From: Grammothele lineata | Lineage: Eukaryota > Basidiomycota > Agaricomycetes > Polyporales > Polyporaceae | Length of the DNA: 64,000 nt | Assembly (NCBI GenBank): GCA_002150815.3 | Contig: NDFF03000013.1 | Span: 124,001-188,000 of the forward strand | Direction: 5' to 3' | Shown here: positions 1-11,444 of the stretch, piece after piece | How the letters are laid out: every line of letters starts with the position of its first letter | Position numbering within the stretch: position 1 is the stretch's first letter | The notes under the pieces: model-generated | What the model saw: only the letters and a program-made list of their open reading frames with translations | Told to the model about the DNA's origin: nothing | Databases searched by the model: none | Program-made: the position numbers and the translations under genes

Positions 1-773
1 TTCCTCGACTTACTAGCCGGGGGTGATGACGCATCATCAAGGACCATCTGCCTGATGCGAGGGCGGGACGCCACCGAATCTATCGACCAGCGGGACGCTA
101 AGCCGGTTTCACCCTCCGCGGCCCTCCCTCCCGCGGCCTGCCTTTCTCCAGCTGCCTCTCCCGGCGTTACCGTCTCGGCATCCGCCACCACGGTAGCAAC
201 GCTCATAGGCGACGGAAGCAACGTCGGCGAAGGGATTGTGGCGAGCTCCGCGAGTTGACGCAACTGTGGCGAGGATGCTGATGATGACAGCCCGGACAGA
301 GTTGGACGTAGTCTGCGTCTGGGACTAGAGCTTAAGGGGATGGAGCCGCTCGCGAATACCGTGGCGCTGCTGCTCCGCCCTCGACCCTTGGGCCTCGGGA
401 TGGACTCCTCGGGCTCATCCATGACATACACACCGGCCCTCTTCTCCGTCTCGCTTTCACGTTCCTCAAGGAGCGAAAGAGTCGAAGAGATAGAAGGATA
501 AGTCGCATGACGATGCGAACTGGGGCGCAAGGAGGGGGACCCAAGTGAAACCGATGATCGCGGGAATGCGCGTGGTTTCGAAAGGCTGCTGGTGCTGGCA
601 AGTCGGAGAGGAGATGGTGGCGAATGGAGCTCAGCTCGCATGACACGTGGGGATGCGGAAGGGCTAGATGAGGCAGAGGATCCGGGGAACCGCTGCACTG
701 CAGGGGAGGGTGGTGGCACTACGGGGAGGCTTGGACGTTGCCGTAGTCGTCCTGTTGGTACGTTGGGCAGCGG
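1..773 (-). CDS. Ser/Pro-rich protein of unknown function, partial (left edge)
   Basis: An uninterrupted reading frame of about 257 codons runs on the minus strand from a strong splice acceptor (pyrimidine tract then CAG, ending at position 774) to the left edge, so this is an internal or 3' exon of a gene continuing outside the window. The product is rich in Ser, Pro and Arg with no recognisable domain (stretches such as SPPSPLRLASTSSLSKPR and RRRLRPTLSG). It also contains a short acidic segment, LLEERESETEKRAG. An internal ATG lies at 641. I could not place the first exon between 774 and 985. This could be the cytoplasmic tail of a protein beginning in the neighbouring small gene, but no splice phase I tried joins the two. 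The open frame is directly visible; the function is unknown. Confidence 0.55.
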
Positions 774-985
774 CTGGAGGAAAAAAACAGAATCAGAGTC
801 TATACTCAAGGGGCGTGATAGACGATGAATGGGCGGCGAGATGGCTCGTGTGCCCACGCGAACGACCAGCGAGCGAGGGACTCGCCCAGGCTTACGCCTG
901 GGGATTACCCGCGACGAAGGAGGCAAGTGAACATCCAATTCCCCGTTCCGCGCTAACGCCTTTCGGGCATCCCCGGCTCCTCGGA

Positions 986-1692
986 TTAAGCCGAACGACC
1001 AGCGGCGGCCACGATCAAAACGGCCGCTATAGGCAGGAGGATAGCCCGAGCGCCTGAAAGCTAAAAACTTTGTGCGCCGATCGAGGAGCCACGCGCGAGC
1101 ATCCTCCCGGAGGCAAGCTCGTTCGACCCGCATGCGAGGAGGAGCACCGGTCGAACGGTATTGCTGCGACCGATGCGGCGCGCAGTAAGGCGGAGGGAAA
1201 AGGCGCACGGACGAAGCGGAGTGCAAGAAACCGGATCTGAGCGGAACATACCTTGTCAACGTCGGCCCGCGGGAGCTGCTGTAGGCTCTGGGAACGCATC
1301 CGGGGAGTCGAGGGCATGGATTGTCTGCCGGCGAAAAACGTTGGGTCATACACATATGGCAAGCACGCTTCTTCGTCTTCCTCGACTGCAACGTGAATGC
1401 GTACACGTGCGCGCGTCAGACACGTCGAGACGCCGGAGAGCATGTAGAACGCACCATCAAACAAGTCAGGAATTCCGGCAGGAGGTTCAGCGGCCTCTTC
1501 GAGAGCCCAGTTGTATTCGGATTGGATCCACTGGTCCGTGTCGTACGGGAACGCGTCTTTCTCCGAGAAGAGCGCGCTGTCTTCGCCATAGCTATAGCGG
1601 CTCTCGTAACCGAGCTGCTGCAAGAGCTCTAGCTTCGCGTCGAGTTCACGGGGCGACGCGAGGAGAGTGCGCCGCATGGGAGGGGTCTGCAT
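986..1692 (-). CDS. Small acidic protein with predicted C-terminal membrane anchor
   Basis: Two-exon model: 1692-1252 and 1060-986, 171 aa, joined in phase 0 across a GTATGT...TTTTAG intron of 191 nt. The N-terminal part is acidic and helical-looking (LDAKLELLQQLGYESRYSYGEDSALFSEK...). The short last exon encodes ARAILLPIAAVLIVAAAGRSA, a hydrophobic stretch next to the stop codon, which would make this a tail-anchored membrane protein. No family was recognised. Without splicing, the first exon reads on as a 281-codon frame that loses the hydrophobic tail, so the splice choice decides the topology. The start at 1692 was chosen because upstream sequence in the same frame is compositionally unlike the rest. 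The intron is longer than most here, which lowers confidence. Confidence 0.5.
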
Positions 1693-4600
1693 GGTGGGGG
1701 CGTGTCGACTGGCCGCGTGGGGGATGAGGCACAGTAAAATACGGCGCGTCGACGAACACACCTGGAGCGCCTTGGAACGCCTTGAACGCGTGGTTGAAGA
1801 GCCGAAGAGAGATGATGTAACGGTTACGTCGCGTGCAGGGAGAGACGCGAGCGCGCAGTGTTGAACAGTCAACGACGAGCAAACGTCGGGACGTGGCGGG
1901 GCGGACGGGCAGCGGGTGCTTGAGCGCGGGACCCGGGCGGGGGGAGGATCAGCGGGAAGGAGGGACAGAGGGACGGTATTTGAAGCCGAGTGCAGCTGGA
2001 ACCGGAAAGCTCGTTCAGAGCCTCTCAGAGCCAGCTTCGCTTAGCGTCTAGAGTTTGATGGGTTCTCCAGAAGGCGAGGCCCGAAACAGCGGACACTCCC
2101 CTGGGAATTCTGCTCGAAACCAAATCCCAGCCAGATCGTACCGGCGTTTACGGTTTCGCCCCGCCTTTCCCATCACCCGGCTAAGTTAGGTAAGCAGTAC
2201 CCCCCCAAGTTGGCCAATCGCTGGGCCAGCGGAGTCTCGACTCGGAGCGGGTGGACGCTCTGATCAGCCGGGCCCCCGGTCACACATCCGCTTCGCCCGG
2301 CCGCCTGTGCTCGCTTTCTGCTCTGATGGTCGTCCGCCTCCGCCAGAGTTACACGTCCCGTCGTCCCCAGCTCAGCTCGAGGCCTCTGTTGCGGACATAC
2401 CGTTCATGTGGCTCGAGCTCGCTGCTGTCCAAATCGCTCTGCCCTTCCCAGTATCCCATCGATGCGCCCGCCCAAGTAGTCTGGGAAACCGTCGATGGGG
2501 ATTAACCGTCTTTCCACCTCTCCTCCGCAGTTTGCGATCTCTCCGCCCAATATTCTGCAATATTCTGTGACCGCCCCCTTCTCTCTCTTTTGCGAGCCGC
2601 CTTGTCTACCTTTTGCCGCGCCCGTCGCAAACCTCCGCAGCTCACCCCCGCAGCGCGCGTGACTGCTCGACAAACGCCACCGATGAACGTCCCTCCTTGC
2701 CGAAATGCCTTCAAGCCGGTGTTACTCGCGCGGATGCCCGTGTCCTGTTCAATGCGTGTACATGCAGTACAGGCGCCGACAGGGCACCAGGCATGATTCG
2801 TCTTCGCACCTTCGCCTTCCTACTGCCTCCTCTTGTGAAACAGCACCTTGTGCGGGATCGACCCAGCTTGTGATCTGCGTTCGATGACGCAATCCCATGC
2901 TTTCGTTCACGATCGTGTACACCTCCGAGGGTGTCCTCGCGGCACTTGACATTTTGGCCGCCGCGAGGTGAGAGTGCCTCGACCGCCCTGCCTTCTGAAC
3001 CCCAGTACAGCTATCAATCGTACTCGCCACCAGCCAAGCCCGTACGTACCCAAATATCGACCCGACGCTACCGCCCACACAATTCTGTTGGTAAACCGGC
3101 CCACATACCATCTTTCTGTCGTTCTATGTGCCACTCGCGCCTGGAAAACATCTGATTCACGCAACTTCCCTGCCTTCTTCTAGACACTTCAATAATGCGA
3201 ACTGGCCTTCAAGTCTCATTTCCGCTTGACGACGAAGAAGACAGAAAGGTCGACCCCTCGTATCTTTTCATGATACAACTACAGCAAGCGTCGCTATTGC
3301 CACCCTACGGTCACTCGGATTGCACGGTCACTCTGTAAGTGGATTACGCCTGAAGCCCATTACTACCGCAGTATGGGCCACCCACAGACCGGCGCGCTTC
3401 CCCCGGCGCGCTTCCCTGCCCCACCTCAACTTCAGCGCGAAACGATGGCCTTCTTTGCAGCCACAAACCCCCATCTGGCCCCGATCCGGCACTCCTCACG
3501 TCAAGCTCGCATGCATCCCCGACGTCCTCGACGTCCGCCCCCCTTTTGCAAGAGAAGGCGGACGTCCAGGCAAGTCAAGCTGTCGACGCCGCGGGTGGCA
3601 GCCCGTGGCGCGGCTGTCGCCGGCACAAGGCGTTCTCGCGCCGCGCCATCCCCGCCGGGCACGATTCGGCCACGCGTGCAGGCACTAGTGGTCGCGATCG
3701 TGCTCTGCGGGTGCGCGAACTCTGCTATCTTCAGCGCAGGCCGTCGTACACCCCCCTTGTCTTGTTTGCCTTTCCCCGGCATTCGGCCGCCGCGGAGTGC
3801 TCGCGAGTCGCGCGCCCTGTGTCCACGACCTCTAGGTTCCGGGGGCGAGCTCTGTTCCTGCCTAACGCGTTTGCCGGGCGAGACGAGCGAGGTCGGAAGC
3901 CCGACCCGTTCATTATGCGGAAGCCGCGTCGCGCGCCCTTCTGTGCGTCCGTCTATGACGGGCCTTCTTCCTGCGCCGCGCTCTCATCCATGAGCCGCGA
4001 AGGAACCAGGCCCCCCGGCGGATTGTCGAGCGTCCCGGCCTGCTCGTCCTCCCCGGACGCCAAATCCATCTGTGAAACGACACGACCGAACGGGAAGGGT
4101 GGCTCATGCGCTGATATCGTTCCGTCGTCGTGATACTAACTCCACCACCCTCGCCACAACATCAATATCTAAACTTCAACTTTGTGGCCCCCAGCGCGAT
4201 CGCATTCGCGCCGCACTGCGTCTAGTACCTACAGGGGTGTATAACTCTTCTCGCTCCCGGTTTGCGTGGCCGTAAGAGCGCACTTGTGACGCAGCGGCTC
4301 GCTCTGCCCTGAGTGTTGCCAAGGATTTCGTAGAGGGATCATTTGGCGGCGGTCCTTCTCGCGTGGGGCTGCGCAGACCGTTACGACAACGATGAACGCG
4401 TCTCGCCCCGGCGGCGCGCATACCCGTCCCCATCGGTGCTCACAAACGCACGCCAAGGCACCTGCAATCCTGCGAACGCTCACCACCCGGAGCCTGCTGG
4501 CCTACTGCTCGCGACGACCTCGTACCTATCCGTCGTTCGTCCCCGCACTGCCAACACCGACTGGACACGCCGGTCTCGAGCGCGATAGGCCGTGGCCCCA

Positions 4601-7600
4601 AGGCTGAGGGCTCCTCACCGGGGCGCTGAAGCTCCACGCGCGGCGACAGACAGATGGAGGCGGCTTCGTCTTCTCGACGCTCGATGGCCTGCTTCGCTCA
4701 TATGCCCAAGTTCAGCGCACGTCGCCCGGCACGCTTCTCCCGACCGACGTCGCACCGGGCACGGCTGTCCCGTTGCCCGTCCCGCGCCGGACGCGAGGAG
4801 ACACGCCCCGCCCGCCCCTCGACGGTACGCACCCGCGCCCCCGTCGCGCGGCCTATCCCCGCGCGCGGTCTGTCCCTGAGCTCTCCGTCTTCCTTACTCG
4901 GGGCCGCGCGCTGCCCACGGGCCCGCGCGCACCCGCATCCGCCTACTTCCTCACCTCAGTTGGGATCGACCCACACGATGTACGGATCTTACGGCCGCGC
5001 GCAGCCCGTTCGCCGTTCTCCTTCCCTCACGAGGCGGCGATTTCGGTGTGCGCGTTACGGTGAGCAAACCTAAGCTCGCTGCGCACCTTCCCTCGCGGGA
5101 CGGTGCGCCTTCACAAGAAGGCGCAGCGCGGCCGTGCAGGCTTTACGTCCGCCCATCGTGTGCGCACATCTCTTCTATGCTGCTCGCGCGGACATCGCCT
5201 ATGTCTTCCCAGTGTGCGAGCGAGGGAACGGCGGTGTGTCGCGAATCAGTGCGCCGATGACTCCGCAGCAAGTGCGCTCTTTACTCTTTTAACCTCCCTC
5301 TGCTCACTCGCTCGTCTACAACGAAGTAAGCTTTCACTCTGGCTTTCTTTCGCCCGTTACGCTTATTTTCCGATTTCGTACCCAGCGAGCTACCCCCAAT
5401 GTGGAACCTTGCGCTTCCAGTCAGAAGCGATGAATCCTGTACCACAACTACGTACAAGTGATTTCATCCGTGGTTCGCGTCAACTCGCCGTCGTTATCGC
5501 GTATATCTTCCCATCCTGAGATGTGGTCGCAGACTGTGCGCACGAGCCCAAGAAACTCGGGAGAGTACACATTAACCCGGTTCTATGAGATCGCAGCCGG
5601 ACACTCGAAGAGTATGTCTTCGTCTTCGATGCACGGCATTGCCGTGGTTCTCGGCATGGTCTGCATTGCGCCGATATCCTGTTCATGGGAGTGCAGTCGG
5701 GATACGAGCGACATCGCTTGACGTGCCCGACGCTGACCCCTCTTTTGCAGTTCCCCGAGTCCCGACCGGCTGCGAAGTTCGAGCTGTCTCCCCGTGCCTC
5801 GACGAACGTCCTCTGCCCCTCTCCCTCCCGGACCTTCTTTGGGTGTCGGGTCTAGTGTTGACATTCTTATCTCATGCAAATGGCTCTACAGCCTGGTCCC
5901 TGTCGATACCCAGTGTTCTTGCATACACTTCCCCTGGCCAGGGGCCATCCACGCACTTCAAGCTTCACATACTCGACTCCGGCGCGGGCCTGAGTGGCAA
6001 AAGCCCGATGCCCCTTCTCCGGACCCTCTTAGGCCTCGGTCGTTCTACACGCTCTCCCGCGCACCGCTGCCGCCATTCGGACCCGACCTCCTATCCGCCA
6101 ACACGTCATGAACCCGAGGGCGCGAGCACGCCGCCGGCGGAGCAGGGCGCACTGGGCAAACTCACGAACCCTCCGTCCCGGCGGATCGAGCGCTTCTCGG
6201 TCCCCATCCGACCGGCGGCACCGTGGGTACATACGAGCGCGCCGTCACCGCCATCGACGATCCGGGACCCCGGTCTGACTCTCATCTCCTCTCCGCCCGT
6301 TCTGCTCTCTCTTCTGCTCCATGTCTCATCGCCATCCATATGTACACGCGCCGCCACGGTTCGAGTCCTCACGTCGCGGGGAGGGATCGCGAGGAGAGGG
6401 GGTCGGTCGGCCCGCGGGGCGGCCGCGCGCCCGTTCTCGCGTCCGCGCGCGAAGATCCCACGGCTGCGCGGGCGAACTTCTCGCGCCTTCGCAGCCGGGG
6501 CCGACGGTCGTTCGCGGGCTGTCGGTCAGAACGACGGCGGGCGCGCCTCTGACGTCAGCGTGCTGTTCGCCGTCGCGCCCTCAAGGTCGCGCGCGCTGTC
6601 GGCGGGCGGAGCGCCTGGCAGACGCAGCGGTCCCGCGAGCCCAACGAGGCTTCGCGCTGGCCAAACGTGAGTATTCTTGTTGAATTTGTTGCTATACGGC
6701 TGCGAGCACGTTTGAATTTTAGGCGGGAATTTGAGCTTGTCGGAGTCGCGCCGCGCGAATCGTGATAGGCATTCGACTCTCGATCCTCCCACAACCTCTA
6801 CTAGTACCACTAATACACGTACCTGTCCGAGGTGCTTCACGGGTATCCCGCTGCCTATGTTTGGTATAGTGAACATCGCGTGGAAACATACGTTGTGTTT
6901 TCCGGCTACCATCGGTCATCATACCGCTCTCGGTCTGGCGTACTAGGCCTCTAATGCTAAGATGCTAACCGGCCAGTACTCCTGAATCTAGGGCATACAC
7001 GTGTCGCGCCCCGCCCGCCAGCACGTGCTTGGGCGCGCGGCCCTAGAGCGTCGATATGATCGCAGGGTTGGGGCCGTAAACGGACAGCTGCAACACCGGT
7101 ACGTTAACGGTTTGCTCACTTTACTTCAAACATGACTGACATGGCGCGAGACAGGGAACGTTCTTCGCCGACCTGTACGGATACTAGCACCGAGGTTGAC
7201 GGCATGTTCCATTCGGCAGTGCTCAGCCCGTCGGAACTCAACGCGACTCTCATCTCTCGGGGTCCTACTATGTTTCTTGCGTTTGCTCAAAGTTGACCCG
7301 ATTTATTCGGATTCGCGCAGGTGAGTTCTTCGGTGAACAGCCTCTTTCCTACCAGCGAGAATAGTAATTCGGGTTTCAGTCGCCGCGCAGTCGCATGCCG
7401 ATCTGTGCCCTCATGTATTTTGGCGGACGGCCGGCTTCCATGCGATAGGCCGCCGAGGGTTTACTGCGCTCTACAAACCCCTGGACCACCCTGGACCCAT
7501 AGCAATTTCATTCAAGCTCAACGGCCACGCCCCACGCGACCGTGCGTTACCGAATCACGCGGAGGAGCTCGTCAGACTGGAGCTGCGGCGAAGGTGCGCC

Positions 7601-7712
7601 TGCTGTGCTTAAACAGACATAGCAGACTCCTCACCTGTCATCTTCTATGCCTTCAGCTGCCTGCCTGTCCTACAGGCGTTCTGTTCGGCCGAGGCGTGAT
7701 CCACGGAGATGC
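1693..7712. other. Gene-poor stretch, pyrimidine-rich on the + strand
   Basis: Many short GC-rich open frames overlap on both strands without recognisable protein features. The + strand is strongly C/T-rich from about 2.2 to 6.7 kb, so long stop-free runs are expected by composition. A few good splice signals exist, for example GTGAGT at 6667 with a TTTTAG acceptor at 6716-6721, and GTGAGC at about 5060. A spliced transcript or long 5' leader on the + strand is therefore possible, but no product is supported. Confidence 0.4.
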
Positions 7713-7943
7713 TCATCCCGACAGTTGACCCATGCGCACCTTGGCAGATTCCATGGTTCGGATCTTCAACATCGACGTCGACCGGGCCTGCTCCTCGCTT
7801 TCAAACAGTAACTTTTGCAGTTCACTCAAACGTTGCGTAGCACGTGTCAGCGCGCCACCCCGCACCTCCGCATGGGGCAGTGTTCGTGTTATGTCGCGCA
7901 GGCTCATCTCCGCCGCAGGTAGGACAGAGCTCGCCGCGTACAT
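7713..7943 (-). CDS. Small coiled-coil-like protein of unknown function
   Basis: Single exon of 76 codons. The start at 7943 is the first ATG downstream of a TATA box on the same strand (CGGGTATAAAG, about 80 nt upstream). The product has a helix-forming middle (RATQRLSELQKLLFESEEQAR) and a basic, Met-rich end (TMESAKVRMGQLSG). It has no signal peptide or membrane segment. An in-frame ATG three codons upstream is possible. No family was recognised. Codon use is balanced and the product is not low-complexity, unlike the shadow frames around it. This is moderate evidence for a real gene. Confidence 0.4.
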   Translation of the reverse strand: MYAASSVLPAAEMSLRDITRTLPHAEVRGGALTRATQRLSELQKLLFESEEQARSTSMLKIRTMESAKVRMGQLSG

Positions 7944-10900
7944 ACACGACAATGCTTATCCCCGCTCGTACAGTGGCCCGAGATTGGTGCGAGCACATCT
8001 GTGGCCCCACCTCGTCCCGCTTTATACCCGACATCGAAGACGAGCGCAACATGCTTGTGGTGAGTTCTACCCGACGGCTGTGTTCACTTTCTGGAGGACA
8101 GAGGCTCATTCTGAGGTGTGTACAGCCTCCGGGCCATCGTGGCGTTCAAGTCTTCTATGGCCGATCGCCTCCACGAGAGGAGGAAGCATGGGTAACCCAG
8201 TGTTCTTTGTCGATCGTCCATGAACTGCCTAGGGAAGTTTTCAAGTCTTGGCCAGTTGAGAAGGCAATGCAGGAACCTGACATCGCTCTATGCATTGTGT
8301 TGTCGTTCAGTCAAACGACGTCATATGCGGTGAGTATCGGATGAGCGTTCTCGTTCGATGACGCTGATACCGGATCGCTTAGCGGTTTCTTCCCCGGGGG
8401 AATTCAGAGGAAATGTTCTGTGCTTCCACACACTGGATTCATTCCATCATGGTCCTCTTCTCTAACTGTGCGTTCGAGACAATTTGCCCGAATAGACCGA
8501 CGAACCATGACGAAGTCTTACAGCTGGCAAACCCTACGAATCGACAACTTCTCGGCCTTCCCTCCCGCGGGTGTCGCATCCGCAGGGACGTTCGGCGTCC
8601 AGATCGCGAAGTCCGGTCAAAAGGATGCACTCCAGCATCTCGACACTGCGCCATTCCGTCAAGCACATGACCGAACCACGGCCTCTCAACTGAATTCCAA
8701 GTGGCTGGTGGCTGAGAATCTCCTCTCCGGGAACGCTTCGCGATGACGCCCGCGTACGTACGCGCGGAAGTTGGGGATTTGTCAGGCAGGGTGCGCCCAA
8801 TGCCTCGGCGACCCTGCCCGTTTCGGCCGAGGTACGGGCGGGCACGGGACGGTCGGAATGTTTCCTTTCTGTCGGTGTTCGCATAACCTTTGGTCAGGGG
8901 CCCGGCTCTCGTTTGGCGTTCCCCTTGTCATCGCCTTGCAGGAAAAGCCTCCGTGACGCCTTGCGTCACACCCCGAAACTCTGCGTGTGCGTCTGGGCCG
9001 ATCGTTCAGCGTGGAGGGACTTCCCAAGATCGTATATCCAGTCTGTCGACCCCGGCTTGCTGATATTCCACCAGATAGTACCCATGCCAGCTGTGAAAAT
9101 GGCTCACGATCGCTGGAGATCAGCGTGTGGAACGGAGGAAAATCGGTGTATGCAACGTACTCGATCAGCAAGCTGCCTCGAATTAAATACTCAGTCAGTG
9201 CTCTTTACAACATGTGCGCTGCCGGGCTGGAGTATGAGCCTCAAGGCTCACGCGCTGGTGACCGGATGGGGCATAACGTACACGTACTGGACTACTTCGC
9301 CGCTCATGTATCCCCAGTGAGCCACAAAAATCTACATAGTGCGGCGCCCGCGCTGCCAGCAAGGACATCATACTGTGCGCGATGCGAGGTGTGCGCTCAC
9401 TCCCCAGCCTCGACCGATACCCTAAGCCCTCGCGCTCCGACTAGAACGGCGCCGTTCTTTTCGACGCTCCCTGCAGCGAGCGCGGCATGCCCTCGGTCGG
9501 GATATGCTAAAACAAGTCTCCTTAGCACTCCACATCAAAAACGCAGCCATCAGGCCTTCTCCAGGCCGACGCAGCTCACGTCGCAAACAAACTCGCGAGA
9601 GCTTCGAAATCTCGAGTCCACAGAGATGCGGATGTGCAGTCCACATCACGCCATCAACGGACTCAACGGACTCGTGAGACGACGGCGACCGAGCACGGGC
9701 TGTGACGAATCTCCCCTCGGTCTTTCATTCTCTTACACCTGTCTTTCGCCCGCCCATTTCATGTTCGAACGCCAGTGTCTCCCGAGGACTGGGCTGTCGG
9801 AGGAGAAGCACAGAAGACTCTGCTCCGGCGCGGGGCGTATGCGCGCGCTCGTCCGGTAAGAAGCGTGCTGCGCCCGCCTCTCCTGCGCGCCGTCTCGGCC
9901 CGCCAACGATCGAGCTCCAGCGTAAGACAGTCTCGGGGATTCTAATACCGCACGCGACATGAAAGTCGAGAACCAAGTCGCCGCGTACAGCCGCCCTGGA
10001 GTCCAGGTTTGTCTCCTCGGGAATTTTAAGTTGAGCAGGGAACTGCGGGAGCTTTGGGGCGTGCTGGGAAGACTTCACCAACGCCTTGGAAGACAGACAT
10101 GCCTGTCCGATATGTTGCGAGCCGAAAAGCTGATATCAGGAAGACGCGAGTGCAAACGTTGTACGCTAGCAGTCGATAAAGGCCGGGATGAAGGGGCACC
10201 ATCCGCGGTCATCCCGGCCTCGAGGCTGAGCACCGCACGAAGGCTTCATATAAGGCCGCAGTGTGGACGCTGGAACAAAGGGATCACTTCATGCTGGAGA
10301 AGCAGGCCTCGTGGAAGACGTTCATCTCCGAGAGCGTTTGACAGCCCTTCCGGAGCTCGGGACTGGGGTCGACGGCGTTGACGTCATGGTCCTGGATATC
10401 TGCTGCATGCGGTGAGTAATTTCCGCGCTGCTTCGTGTCAGAACGGCGGGCTGATATACTAGTATGGAGCCATGTGGTTAGCATACTGTATCGTACTGCA
10501 GGCCGGACGTGCATCGAGACTTGCCTGGCCCAGCAATTGCTTCGGAAAATATTGATGACCTTCTCCAGGCAATCTATGAAGCTGCAACTGAGAGACCTTC
10601 AACAGATTCAAAATAAGACCAAATAGTAGACGCGTCGCGTGAAGATGTCACGTGTTATGGAGTGGTATTGTATAGAGACCTTGAATAGGTTAGTGCGAGT
10701 CGAGAGCAAGCAAAACAGGTAGAGCACTTCCAGAACGAAGAGAACTAAGGACAAAATCGTAGAAATCATGTAGTGGAAAGAATATCATGGCTATATACAT
10801 TTTATAGCGTGGTCGTAACAGAGGGAGAGAGCAACTGACAGCGAACAGCACGAATAGGCGGACCGGAAAGTCGTGAGGAGTAAGCGTAAGAGTAAGAGTG

Positions 10901-11444
10901 TTTAGTAAGTGAGAGCGACTAGAAAGGATCCTTGGTGAAGGCGTGCCTGCGACGTAAGTACATACTACATCCGGGTCGTACGTGTAACGAGATCACAGCG
11001 CGGAATAGTCTATGTGTAGAGCAGAGATGAAGAGAAACGGAGACAGAGAGGAAGGGAAAAGAGAGGGAGATAGGGAGACGGTATAAATACATAATGTTAT
11101 GGGTATGAACAACCGGGTGATGCGACTCCAATAGAATACATCCAGGCAGGTCAGGGAGAGAAAGAGAAGGAAGAAGACATAGAGATAGGGATAGTGATAT
11201 GGAGACACGGGGAAACTCAGACGGAAAGGGATGTGAGACGAGAGAGCAAGCAGAGGCAGCAAGAGATACACGAAAGCGCATCTACGAAAGCCAGAGCTGA
11301 CAAGAACCTAGAGCCAAAAAGCGAGGTGAAGCAACAATAGCAGACGACAACACAACACCCGCGCCCCGCGCAGACACATCGACATCCACATATCACGAGG
11401 AGTCACCTGCAGTGGGGAGGGTAACTTCATACCCACACGCACGC
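7944..11444. other. Stretch without a supported gene; purine-rich tract at its right end
   Basis: Several strong GTGAGT donors occur on the + strand (about 8059, 8331 and 10412), so an unrecognised multi-exon + strand transcript cannot be excluded. No exon chain gave a protein I could recognise. From about 10,800 to 11,300 the + strand is long, A/G-rich sequence (repeated gagagaag and gggagata motifs), probably the 3' flank of the minus-strand gene that ends at 11445. Open frames there are artefacts of composition. Confidence 0.4.
8021..8026 (-). promoter_or_regulatory. TATA box of the 7.7-kb small gene
   Basis: Reads TATAAA on the minus strand, about 80 nt upstream of the proposed ATG at 7943, a normal fungal TATA-to-ATG distance. 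Confidence 0.4.

Noticed and set aside
6357..6367. GGTTCGAGTCC, a tRNA B-box-like word
   Set aside because: There is no A box or cloverleaf in the preceding 60 nt, which is a plain C/T-rich stretch.
5585..6670. 361-codon open frame on the + strand
   Set aside because: Other frames are also long and open because the region is C/T-rich. The product is Arg/Ser/Pro-rich without domains, and no start or exon pattern supports it.
10919..11281. 120-codon minus-strand frame in the purine-rich tract
   Set aside because: Leu/Ser/Pro-only composition dictated by the C/T-rich strand; no coding features.
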